Source of the DNA: Planctomycetota bacterium
GTDB taxonomy: Bacteria > Planctomycetota > J058
Length of the DNA: 43,280 nucleotides
Direction of reading: 5' to 3'
NCBI GenBank assembly: GCA_023954375.1
Contig: JAMLIC010000065.1
Location: forward strand, 1 to 43,280
In this document: one piece after another, positions 1 to 7,705 of the stretch
Position numbering within the stretch: position 1 is the first letter of the stretch
How the letters are laid out: every line of letters starts with the position of its first letter
Position numbers and translations under genes: made by a program
The notes under the pieces: generated by a model
What the model was told of the DNA's origin: nothing
Database searches by the model: none
The model's input: the letters and a program-made list of their open reading frames with translations, nothing else

Positions 1-18
1 TAGCGATCTCTCTCGAGC

Positions 19-1374
19 TCAGAGCGCGCGCCGCAGCCACGCGGTGAACACGGCCGACGCCAGCGCCGTGGCCGTCACGAGGCCGATCAGCAGCCCCTCG
101 AGCGGCGCGCGTCCCAGGCGCTGCGCGGCAAGCGCCCCGGCGAGGCACAGCGGCGCCGAGAGGAGCCCGTACCGCGCGACGGCCATGACCAGGCCCGGCC
201 CGCCGCGCTGCAGCCCCTCGAACGCCGGCCGGCAGAGGACGAACGGCCCCGACGCGAGCACGAACAGCGGCGTGGCCCAGGTCACGGCGAGCGCCGCCAG
301 GCGCTGCGTCTCCGGCGCGTCGCCCAGGGCGCGCCCGAGCGGGCCGCCCGCGAGCCAGCACAGGGGCGCGAGCGCCAGGGCGTAGACCAGGGCGAAGCCG
401 AACGCCTGGCGCAGCCCCCCGCGCACCTCGGCGAGGTGGCCCTCGCCGCCGGCCCTCGCGACGAAGGGGACCACCGCCACGCCGATCGCGACCACCGGCA
501 TGAGCAGGAGGAGCGAGGCCCGATGGAAGACCGCGTAGGCGGCGATCCCGGCCGTGGCGTCGGCGAAGCGCGACAGCACGCCGTTGACGACGAGGCCCTC
601 CGCGGCCATGAGCGTCCACGCCAGCGCCGACGGCACGGCGAGGACCAGGAGCGCCCGGTGCGGCCGCTCGAGCGGGGCGCTCGCGCCGGGGCGCGGCGCG
701 GCGGCCCAGTCGCGCCGCCGCGCCTCCTCGAGGCGCCGGGCGCGGACGAGCGCGTAGGCGAGGCCGCCCAGACGCCCCATGTTCGTCGCCATGGCGATCC
801 CCAGGAGGCCCCAGCCGAAGCCGAAGACGAAGAGCGTGTTCAGGACCAGGTTCAGGGCGCCCGAGAGCAGGCCCGCGATCATCGTCGAGCGCATGTCGTG
901 GTGCGCCTTCACGAGCGAGTCGGGGATCACCGACCAGAAGCCGATGATCGCCCCGCCGGCGAGGATCACCGGCGCGTAGACGCGCACCCCCGCGGCGACG
1001 GCCGGGTCGAGGCCCAGGCGGTCGGCGACGGCGAACACGCCGAGCGACGCCAGGAGGAACAGCGCCACGAGCGCCAGGACCAGCCGCCGGGTGGCGGCGA
1101 TCACCTGCGCCAGGCGGGCCTCGTCGCGCGCCCCCATGGCGCGGCTCAGGTGCGACGTCATCGCGCTCGACAGGCCGACCCAGCAGGCGATGAACACGAA
1201 CTCGAGCGGGAAGGCGAGCCCGATCGCCGCCACGGCCGCGTCGCCCAGGAGGCTGCCGTAGGGGAGGTCGACCGAGGTGAGGAGCGAGCGGATGGTGAAG
1301 CTCACCATCAGCGGCGCGGCGAGCCAGAGGAGCGTCGGGCGAGGCGACGGGCCGGGAGAGGACGGGGGCTGCAT
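19..1374 (-). CDS. MATE family efflux transporter
   Basis: A 451-residue polytopic membrane protein of the MATE (multidrug and toxic compound extrusion) type. These are cation-coupled antiporters that export drugs or metabolites across the inner membrane. The first helix begins near residue 13 (TLLWLAAPLMVSF), followed by about twelve hydrophobic segments arranged as two similar halves; the second half starts near LLVLAVPSALAWTLM. The length fits the family (about 450). The ATG at 1374 is chosen because it leaves a short N-tail before helix 1. An in-frame ATG at 1419, preceded by GGAG, would add 15 residues and is a fair alternative. The gene stands alone, about 570 nt downstream of the same-strand aldo/keto reductase. 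Substrate cannot be told from sequence; a lipid or polysaccharide flippase of the same superfamily remains possible. Confidence 0.85.
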   Translation of the reverse strand: MQPPSSPGPSPRPTLLWLAAPLMVSFTIRSLLTSVDLPYGSLLGDAAVAAIGLAFPLEFVFIACWVGLSSAMTSHLSRAMGARDEARLAQVIAATRRLVLALVALFLLASLGVFAVADRLGLDPAVAAGVRVYAPVILAGGAIIGFWSVIPDSLVKAHHDMRSTMIAGLLSGALNLVLNTLFVFGFGWGLLGIAMATNMGRLGGLAYALVRARRLEEARRRDWAAAPRPGASAPLERPHRALLVLAVPSALAWTLMAAEGLVVNGVLSRFADATAGIAAYAVFHRASLLLLMPVVAIGVAVVPFVARAGGEGHLAEVRGGLRQAFGFALVYALALAPLCWLAGGPLGRALGDAPETQRLAALAVTWATPLFVLASGPFVLCRPAFEGLQRGGPGLVMAVARYGLLSAPLCLAGALAAQRLGRAPLEGLLIGLVTATALASAVFTAWLRRAL

Positions 1375-1944
1375 GACGCTCTCGATGTGACCATGCCAGG
1401 CCCGGGCGGCGGATGTCATCCCGCTCCGGTCGTGGCGCTCGGTCGCGGGAGGAAGTGGCCCGGGGATGTCGGTGGCGGGTGTTAGGGTGGCGTTCGGATC
1501 GCTCGCGAGCGCGGTCTTTGACAACTCGAACCGCCGGAGGGCTGCCAGGAGCGCCGCCCGCCGGGTGCCGCCGGCTGCCGCCCGGTGTTGAGGACCCGGG
1601 GGGGTGGCCGGCCACCCCCCCGGGCGGGGGCCGGGTTGAGGGGGCGGCGTCCTCGGACGGCTCGAACGGGTGGGCGGCACCCGGGCCTACCCCGCGGACG
1701 AGTCCACGCTCCGTGCACCTCCGCGGAAGTCCACGCGTTCTCCCCAGGAAATCGTCCCCGTGGGTGCGTCAGGCTCCCCGCCTCGCCGTCGCCCTCCGCG
1801 AAGGATCTCGCGTCGCCGCCAAGGATTCTGCGCCGGGCACGCCGCGCGCTCTGAGACCCAGCGTCCCGGATGTCCCGGGACGGGTCCGCGGCGGGCGACG
1901 CCAGAGAGTTCCCCCCCCACCGGCGTTGCCCGCCGCGACCCTGT
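1375..1944. other. 570-nt intergenic stretch without a supported gene
   Basis: Frames run open here on both strands, but their products are Arg/Pro/Gly-rich with no recognisable domain, as expected from GC bias. The only clear structure is the 30-bp palindrome at 1595-1624. The promoter of the MATE gene should lie in the left part (about 1375-1500), but I see no convincing hexamers. Confidence 0.5.
1595..1624. terminator. Perfect 30-bp palindrome, candidate terminator or attenuator
   Basis: Two 15-nt arms (CCCGGGGGGGTGGCC and its exact reverse complement) abut with no spacer. It lies 320 nt downstream of the aldo/keto reductase stop and 220 nt upstream of the MATE start, both on the minus strand. 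As RNA it would form a very stable GC hairpin. There is no U-tract on either side, so an intrinsic terminator in the classical sense is uncertain; a protein-binding palindrome is the alternative. Confidence 0.4.
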
Positions 1945-3012
1945 TCACACGACCGGCACGACCCGCGTCTCGTTGCGCACCGAGGCCTGCGTCTTCTCCA
2001 CGAAGAACCCCTGCGGGTACTGCAGCGACGGCGCGCTCACCTCGTCGAGCTCGCGCCTCGCGTCGTCCGGCAGCGCGAGCGCCAGCGCCGCCAGGTTGTC
2101 CTTCACCTGCTCGGGCCGCGTCGCCCCGATCACGGTCGACGCCACGGCCGGCCGGTCGGTGACCCAGGCGAGCGCCACCTGCGCCGGCGTGACGCCCAGC
2201 CGCGCGGCGACCCGCACCACCGCGTCGACGATCCGGACGTTGCGCTCCCTCAGGTCGGAGTTGACGCCGGTCGTCCAGCCGCCGGCGCCCAGGCGGCCGT
2301 CGCCCTCGACCGTGCCCGAGGCCGTCTTGCGGTACTTGCCCGTGAGCAGCCCGTTGGCGAGCGGGCTCCACGGGCAGAGCCCGATCCCCAGCGCCTTCGC
2401 CGCCGGCACGTACTCGAACTCCGTCTCGCGCGTGATCAGGGAGTACTCCACCTGGAGCGCCGCGACCGGCTCGAGCCCGTGCCACTCGGCGAGCGTCTGC
2501 GCCCTGCCTACCCACCAGCCCGGCACGTTCGACAGGCCGATGTAGCGCACCTTGCCCTGCTGGACGAGGCGGTCGAGCGCGCGCATGGCCTCGTCGACGG
2601 GCGTCAGCAGGTCCCAGACGTGGAGCCAGTAGAGGTCGACGTACTCCAGCTTCAGCCGCCGCAGCGACGCCTCGCACGCCTCGATGATGTGCTTGCGGCC
2701 GTTGCCGCCGGCGTTGGGGTCGCCCTCGCGCGTGCCGAAGCCGAACTTGGTCGCCACGACCAGTCGGTCGCGCTCGCCGTGCTCGGCGATCATCTCGCCC
2801 AGCCACTCCTCGCTCTGCCCGCCCTGGTAGCCGTTGGCGGTGTCGAGGAAGTTGCCGCCGGCCTCGACGTAGGCCTGGAACACCGCCCGGGCCGCGGGCT
2901 TCTCGATGGTCCAGCCCGGGCCCCAGGCCTGGCCGAACGTGCCGGTCCCCAGGCACATGGGCGCGACGCGCAGGCCCGTCTTGCCGAGGAGCCGGTAGGT
3001 GGTGATGGACAT
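1945..3012 (-). CDS. Aldo/keto reductase
   Basis: A 355-residue cytosolic NAD(P)H-dependent oxidoreductase with a TIM-barrel aldo/keto reductase fold, close to the bacterial voltage-gated-K-channel-beta-like branch. The catalytic tetrad is visible: Asp57 and Tyr62 in FLDTANGYQGGQSEEWLG, Lys89 in VVATKFGFG, and His131 in LYWLHVWD. The nucleotide-binding C-terminal motif (VIGATRPEQVKDNLAAL) is also present. The ATG at 3012 is fixed by a strong Shine-Dalgarno AAGGAGG at 3026-3032, 13 nt upstream. The gene diverges from the saccharopine-dehydrogenase-like gene at 3208 and shares a 195-nt upstream region with it. Substrate is unknown; family members reduce diverse aldehydes and ketones. Confidence 0.92.
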   Translation of the reverse strand: MSITTYRLLGKTGLRVAPMCLGTGTFGQAWGPGWTIEKPAARAVFQAYVEAGGNFLDTANGYQGGQSEEWLGEMIAEHGERDRLVVATKFGFGTREGDPNAGGNGRKHIIEACEASLRRLKLEYVDLYWLHVWDLLTPVDEAMRALDRLVQQGKVRYIGLSNVPGWWVGRAQTLAEWHGLEPVAALQVEYSLITRETEFEYVPAAKALGIGLCPWSPLANGLLTGKYRKTASGTVEGDGRLGAGGWTTGVNSDLRERNVRIVDAVVRVAARLGVTPAQVALAWVTDRPAVASTVIGATRPEQVKDNLAALALALPDDARRELDEVSAPSLQYPQGFFVEKTQASVRNETRVVPVV

Positions 3013-3150
3013 GGTGCCGCTGCTGCCTCCTTGGGTGGGTGGCGCCCGTCCGGGGCGCGTGAGGGGAACGCGCCGTCTCCGCGGCCGATTCCCCGGGGCA
3101 GGACGGTAGCAGGCAGCCCGGGTCCGGGCGCCCAGGGCGGCGCGGGGCGG

Positions 3151-3156
3151 TAGGCT
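3151..3156 (+). promoter_or_regulatory. Candidate -10 hexamer TAGGCT
   Basis: TAGGCT lies 51 nt upstream of the ATG at 3208 in the divergent intergenic region. The same hexamer recurs upstream of the genes at 12535 and 25869. Confidence 0.35.
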
Positions 3157-3207
3157 CGGGGCGCACGCACGGAGCGACGCCGGGAGCATGGCGCCGGGAG
3201 CACTGCG

Positions 3208-4440
3208 ATGGACCGCGACCTCGACCTCGTCCTCTACGGCGCGACCGGCTTCACCGGCCGCGTCGCCGCCCGCTACCTCGCCGACCACGCCCCGCCCGGC
3301 CTGCGATGGGCGCTCGCCGGGCGTGACCCGGGCAAGCTCGAGGCCCTGCGCCGCGACCTCCGTCCCGTCGAAGACGGGCCGGAGGTCGCCCTCCTGCGGG
3401 TCGACGCCGGCGACCCGGGGGCCGTGCGCGACATGGCCGCGCGCGCGCGGGTGGTCGCCTCGACCGCGGGGCCCTTCGCCCGCTACAGCGACCCGGTCGT
3501 GACCGCCTGCGTCGAGGCCGGCACCGACTACGCCGACATCACCGGCGAGACGCCGTGGGCGCGGCGGCTGATCGAGCGCCACCACGCCCGCGCCGCGGCC
3601 GAGGGCACACGCATCGTGCCCCTGTGCGGGTTCGACTCGATCCCCGCGGACATCGGGACCTGGATGCTCGTCGACGCGGTCCGCGAGGCGTGGGACCAGC
3701 CCGTGCGGCGCGTGGCCGGGGCGTTCCGACTGCGCGGCGGCGGCGTCAACGGGGGCACGGTCGCCAGCGCCCTGACGCTCGCCGAGTCGGGCGACGCGGC
3801 CGCCCTGCGCGACCCGCTGCTCCTCGTCCCGCCGCCCGGCCGCGGCCTCGTCGACGACCGGCCCGTGCGCCGCTCGGCCGGGCGCGACGACGACCTCGAC
3901 GTCTGGCTGGCGCCCTTCGTCATGTCGCCGATCAACCAGCAGGTCGTCCTGCGCAGCGCCGCGCTGTGGGCCGAGCGCGGCCGGGCCTACGGGCCGCGCT
4001 TCGCCTACGACGAGGGGCTGGAGCTCCCGCGCGTGGCCGCCGTGGCCGTGTCGGCGGGCATGCGCGTGGGCGACGGGCTGCTCCGCAGCCGGCTCGGGCG
4101 TCGCCTCGTGCGCAGGCTGGCCCCGCCGCCCGGCGAGGGGCCGTCGGAGGCGGCGATGGCCGCGGGCCACGTGCGCCTGCGGCTGATCGCGGAGGCCGCC
4201 GACGGCCGGCGCGCCACGGGCGAGCTCGCCTGCCCGGGCGACCCCGGGAACCGCGCCACGGCGCTGTTCCTGTGCGAGGCGGCCATGGCCCTGGCCCTCG
4301 ACCGCGACGCCCTCCCGCCCGGGGGCGGCGTGCTCACGCCGGCCACGGCGCTCGGCGGCGCGCTCCTCGCGCGCCTGCGCCGGGCCGGGGTGACGGCGAC
4401 CGTGGCGGTGCCGGCTCAAGGCGCCCCCGTCAGCCCCTGA
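3208..4440 (+). CDS. Saccharopine dehydrogenase family / trans-acting enoyl reductase-like protein
   Basis: A 410-residue oxidoreductase-like protein with an N-terminal Rossmann fold (DLVLYGATGFTGRVAARYLA, residues about 5-24) and the family's middle motif (GTDYADITGETPW, then GFDSIPADIGTWML). It resembles the saccharopine-dehydrogenase-like 'trans-acting enoyl reductase' group known from mycobacterial phthiocerol/glycolipid synthesis. Related proteins are widespread and mostly uncharacterised, so a role in lipid modification is inference. The ATG at 3208 follows GGGAG (3196-3200). The gene ends inside an 11-nt tandem repeat (4431-4485) that also covers the end of the convergent acetyltransferase gene. 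No polyketide or lipid-synthesis genes lie nearby to specify a partner. Confidence 0.85.
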   Translation: MDRDLDLVLYGATGFTGRVAARYLADHAPPGLRWALAGRDPGKLEALRRDLRPVEDGPEVALLRVDAGDPGAVRDMAARARVVASTAGPFARYSDPVVTACVEAGTDYADITGETPWARRLIERHHARAAAEGTRIVPLCGFDSIPADIGTWMLVDAVREAWDQPVRRVAGAFRLRGGGVNGGTVASALTLAESGDAAALRDPLLLVPPPGRGLVDDRPVRRSAGRDDDLDVWLAPFVMSPINQQVVLRSAALWAERGRAYGPRFAYDEGLELPRVAAVAVSAGMRVGDGLLRSRLGRRLVRRLAPPPGEGPSEAAMAAGHVRLRLIAEAADGRRATGELACPGDPGNRATALFLCEAAMALALDRDALPPGGGVLTPATALGGALLARLRRAGVTATVAVPAQGAPVSP

Positions 4441-4485
4441 TCAGCCCCTGCTCAGCCCTCGATCAGCCCTCGATCAGCCCTTGAG
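4431..4485. repeat. Five tandem 11-nt repeats at a convergent gene junction
   Basis: Five consecutive 11-nt units of consensus CAGCCCTCGAT occupy 4431-4441, 4442-4452, 4453-4463, 4464-4474 and 4475-4485; the two central ones are identical. The first contains the stop codon of the saccharopine-dehydrogenase-like gene. The fourth and fifth contain the stop and last codons of the acetyltransferase gene. Confidence 0.8.
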
Positions 4486-4896
4486 CGGGGCGCGGAGCGA
4501 CCCGTCCTCGGCGGGCCGGAAGCCGCGCTTCGTCAGCCAGGCCGTGAGCCGCTCGCGCTCGGGGTGGGTCGGGCGCACGGTGTTGTAGAGGTAGCGCAGG
4601 CCCCGCGCCCGGGCCTCCTCACCGAGCCGCTCGAGGGCGAAGCTGCCGGCGCCCTTGCCGCGCGCCTCGGGGTCGACGACGAACAGCACCTCGGCGTCGC
4701 CCCACACCACCTCCAGCCAGCCGTAGCCGACGAGGCGCCCGTCCTCCTCGACGCGCCACCACTCGCCCGGCACCGGCGCGCCGGCCGCCAGCTCTCTGTA
4801 GCGCGCGTCGAACACGCCGACGGGCGCCTCGCCCACGAGCCGCGCCTTCCCCGCGTCCCACACCGCCGCCCGCTCGCGCATCCAGCCGAGTCCCAT
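4474..4896 (-). CDS. GNAT family N-acetyltransferase
   Basis: A 140-residue protein with the acetyl-CoA-binding signature of GNAT enzymes: AEVLFVVDPEARGKGAGSFAL (beta4 followed by the R/Q-x-x-G-x-G/A loop), then YNTVRPTHPERERL and a C-terminal GFRP strand. It would transfer an acetyl group from acetyl-CoA to an unknown amine. The ATG at 4896 is supported by AGGAGG about 6 nt upstream; an in-frame Met at residue 6 is less likely. The gene is single and converges on the saccharopine-dehydrogenase-like gene. Confidence 0.85.
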   Translation of the reverse strand: MGLGWMRERAAVWDAGKARLVGEAPVGVFDARYRELAAGAPVPGEWWRVEEDGRLVGYGWLEVVWGDAEVLFVVDPEARGKGAGSFALERLGEEARARGLRYLYNTVRPTHPERERLTAWLTKRGFRPAEDGSLRAPLKG

Positions 4897-4964
4897 GGCC
4901 GCCTCCTCGCAGCCCCCGTATCGCCCGGACGGCGCGCCGGCGCAAGGGGCGGTCGGCCTCGCCG

Positions 4965-5921
4965 TCAGCCCGGCCTCGGGCCCGGCCAGGACGGGTCGAG
5001 GAGCATGCGGCGGATCACCTCGGCCTGGTTCTCGAGCGTCCGGGCGCGGTCCTCGAGGGTGGGGACCCGCTGGCTGTGCGACGCGCGCCGCGCCACGCGC
5101 GCGCTCTCGTCGAGGGCGCGGACGCCCGCCCACAGGGCGGTCTCCAGGTGGTCGAACTGCATCTGCATGAGGCCGTCGAGCGAGAAGGCGTGCCCCACGT
5201 GGCAGCGCATCTGCACGAAATCGCCGTGTCGGACCTCGGTCATCACGCCCTGGCAGAGGGGGCACACGACGTCCGTCAGCGGCGCGGTCGCCTCGCTCGG
5301 CGGCTTGCCCGGCGCGGGCTCGGGCGAGGGCGCCGCCTGCTCGGGGGGCAGGGGCTCCCGGACCAGCCGGGCGAGCAGCGCGCCGAGGTCAGCGGAGGGC
5401 GCGACGTGGTCGACCGGCACGTGGCGCAGGGCGCTCTGCGGCATGGAGGGCACCTGGGCGTCCTCGGGCGACTGCACGACGGTGAGCCCGCCGCGCGCCC
5501 GCACGACCATGAACCCGGCCGTGCCGCAGTCGAGCGCGCCGCTGAGCAGGACCGCGATCACCCGCCGCCCGTAGGCGGCCGCCGCCGAGCGGAACAGCGG
5601 GTCCACCGCCGGACGGTGGCCGTTCTCCTTCGGGCCGCGCACCACGACCACGTGGTCGTCGCGGACCATGAGGTGGTTGTCCGGCGGCGCGACGACGATC
5701 CGCCCCGAGGCGATGGCGTGGCCGTGCACCCCCAGCTCGGCCGGGAGGGGGCCGCTGCGGGAGAGGATCTCGGGCAGGTGGGTGCGGTGCGACGGCGACA
5801 GGTGCAGGGCGACGAACACCGCGGCCGGCAGGTCGGCCGGCAGGTCGGCGACGAGGCGCCGGAGCGGCTCGAGCCCGCCGGCCGAGCCGCCGATGACGAT
5901 GATGTCGCGATGCGGCGTCAC
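4965..5921 (-). CDS. cheB: Stand-alone CheB-type protein-glutamate methylesterase
   Basis: A 318-residue protein with a CheB catalytic domain (residues about 5-185) but no receiver domain. The triad appears intact: Ser13 in IVIGGSAGGL, His40 in FVALHLSPS, Asp131 in LLSGALDCGTAG. The C-terminal part carries a CPLC...CHVGH zinc-ribbon-like motif (about residues 230-255) followed by helices, as in other orphan CheB-like proteins. CheB removes methyl groups from, or deamidates, chemoreceptor glutamines and glutamates. The start is a GTG (5919-5921) overlapping the TGA of the upstream histidine kinase gene as GTGA, so translation is probably coupled. It is the third gene of a CheB/CheR fusion-kinase-CheB set and may supply the esterase activity that the fusion's own CheB domain appears to have lost. 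No methyl-accepting receptor gene is in view. Confidence 0.9.
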   Translation of the reverse strand: MTPHRDIIVIGGSAGGLEPLRRLVADLPADLPAAVFVALHLSPSHRTHLPEILSRSGPLPAELGVHGHAIASGRIVVAPPDNHLMVRDDHVVVVRGPKENGHRPAVDPLFRSAAAAYGRRVIAVLLSGALDCGTAGFMVVRARGGLTVVQSPEDAQVPSMPQSALRHVPVDHVAPSADLGALLARLVREPLPPEQAAPSPEPAPGKPPSEATAPLTDVVCPLCQGVMTEVRHGDFVQMRCHVGHAFSLDGLMQMQFDHLETALWAGVRALDESARVARRASHSQRVPTLEDRARTLENQAEVIRRMLLDPSWPGPRPG

Positions 5922-7705
5922 GCGCCCTCCTCCGACGAGCGCGGCAGCTCGAACGCGAACACGGTCGGGCGTCCGGGCGCGCACTCGGCCCAGATCCGCC
6001 CGCCGTGGGCGTGGACGATCCCCCGCGCGATCGCCAGGCCGAGCCCCGCCACGCCGGCGACTGCGCGGGCGGGGCGCGCGGCGCGGTCGAACACCCGCGC
6101 CAGCTCGTCGGGCGTCAGGCCCGGCCCCGCGTCCTCGACGTGGAAGCGCGCCCCCCGGGGCGTCCGCCTCGCGCCCACGACGACCTCGCTCCCCGCGGGC
6201 GCGGCGCGGATCGCGTTCTCCAGCAGGTTCGAGAGCACCTGGCCCACGCGGTCGCGGTCGAGGAGGACCGGCGGGCCCGGCTCGACGTCGGCGCGCAGGG
6301 TCACGTGCTCGAGCGCCGCCAGCGGCGCGTGGAGCGCGACGGCGTCGTGGACGACGTCGGCCGGCGCGTGGAGCGCGCGGACGAGCCGCAGCCGGCCGAG
6401 GTCGAGGCTCGTGAGGTCCTGGAGCTGCAGCGTCAGCGCTCGCAGCCGGTCGGCCGCCCGGCCCAGGGCCGTCAGCGACGCCGGGGTCGCCGGGTGCGGG
6501 GCGGTCCGCTCGAGCGTCGCCGCGACCAGCTGGACCACGGTCGCCGGCGTCCCGAGGTCGTGCGCGACCTCGGCCAGGAGGCTGTCCCGGGTCTGGACGG
6601 CCTCATCCGCCGCCGCGAGGCGCCGGGCCGCCGCGAGCGCCGCCCCGGCCAGCCTCCCCAGGGCCGCGGCCACCTCCACGTCGTCCGCCTCGAAGGGCGG
6701 CCGCCCCGGGCCGACCGCCAGGCGCAGGACCCCCAGCGGCGCGGCGTCGACGTCCGGCAGCAGCGGGACGGCCAGCCACGCGTGCAGCCCCAGGCGGGCG
6801 AGGAAACGCCCGTGCTCCTCGTCCTTGGCCGCCAGCGCGGCATACGACGCCGGGGTGGGCACGAGCTGGCCGCGGCGCTGCTGCAGGGCGTCCACCGCGG
6901 CCAGGCCGACGCTCGGCAGGGGACCCCACCGCGCCTCCGCCTCGCGCAGGTCCTCGGCGCGGGCGCCGTCGACGTGGACCACGGCCGCGCGCGGTGAGAG
7001 CGCGCCGCCCCGCACGATCAGGTCGACCACGGCGGCGCAGGCCAGGGCGGGCACGGCCGCGCGCGCCGCGGCGGCGACGATCTGCGCCTCGTCCCGGGCC
7101 CCCGCGAGGGTCGCCCCGGCCTCGGCCACGGCCCGGAGCCCGCGCTCCAGGCGCAGCCGGTCGTCGACCTCGACCATCGTCAGCCGGCAGGTGAGCCCGC
7201 CCTCCTCGTCGCGCGCCGCGGCGCCGACGAACCGCGCCGCGACCTCGCGCCCGCCGCGCGTGCGGAAGGTCAGGTCGGCGCGCGCCGGCGCGCCGCCTCC
7301 GGCCAGCGCGCGCCCGAGCAGGTCGAGGAAGTCCGTCCCGTCGTCGAAGCGGACCAGGGCCACGAGCGGCCGGCCGGCGGCCCGCAGGGGCGGGGCCTCG
7401 AGCAGCGCCGCCGCGGCGCGGTTCAGCTCGAGGACGTTGCCGCGGCGCGAGAGGAGGCACGCCGCCACGGGCGCCCCGTCGAAGAGCTCGGCGGACCGGG
7501 TCCGCGCCGCCTCGAGCCGGGCCTCGGCGGCGCGGAGCTCCTGGTTCTGGAGCTCCAGCTCGACCTGGTGCAGGGCGAGCGCGTCGCCCTGGACGTCGCC
7601 CGGGCTCGCCAGCCCCGGGGCGGGCGCCGGCTCGGGCACGGGCGGCAGCCGCCGCGCCGTCGCCGGCTCGCCCGTCGCGCCGGCCTCGCGCGTGGGTTCG
7701 GTCAT
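5918..7705 (-). CDS. PAS-GAF sensor histidine kinase
   Basis: A 595-residue cytoplasmic sensor kinase with no membrane segment. Order: Pro-rich N-tail, a short helical region (HQVELELQNQELRAAEARLE), a PAS domain (about 70-185), a GAF domain (about 200-365) and a HisKA/HATPase_c core. His382 in LLAEVAHDLGTP is the expected phospho-acceptor. The N-box (LSNLLENAIRAAP), G1 (VEDAGPGL) and G2 (GLGLAIARGIVHAHGG) boxes are present. There is no receiver domain. The ATG (7703-7705) overlaps the upstream fusion gene's TGA as ATGA and the downstream cheB starts in a GTGA overlap, so the three are one translational unit. The GAF region is paralogous to that of the divergent gene at 10709. Signal and cognate regulator are unknown. 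Confidence 0.9.
   Translation of the reverse strand: MTEPTREAGATGEPATARRLPPVPEPAPAPGLASPGDVQGDALALHQVELELQNQELRAAEARLEAARTRSAELFDGAPVAACLLSRRGNVLELNRAAAALLEAPPLRAAGRPLVALVRFDDGTDFLDLLGRALAGGGAPARADLTFRTRGGREVAARFVGAAARDEEGGLTCRLTMVEVDDRLRLERGLRAVAEAGATLAGARDEAQIVAAAARAAVPALACAAVVDLIVRGGALSPRAAVVHVDGARAEDLREAEARWGPLPSVGLAAVDALQQRRGQLVPTPASYAALAAKDEEHGRFLARLGLHAWLAVPLLPDVDAAPLGVLRLAVGPGRPPFEADDVEVAAALGRLAGAALAAARRLAAADEAVQTRDSLLAEVAHDLGTPATVVQLVAATLERTAPHPATPASLTALGRAADRLRALTLQLQDLTSLDLGRLRLVRALHAPADVVHDAVALHAPLAALEHVTLRADVEPGPPVLLDRDRVGQVLSNLLENAIRAAPAGSEVVVGARRTPRGARFHVEDAGPGLTPDELARVFDRAARPARAVAGVAGLGLAIARGIVHAHGGRIWAECAPGRPTVFAFELPRSSEEGA

Noticed and set aside
436..1485. 349-codon plus-strand frame rich in Arg/Glu/Asp
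   Set aside because: It lies antisense to the MATE transporter and has the typical composition of a shadow frame.
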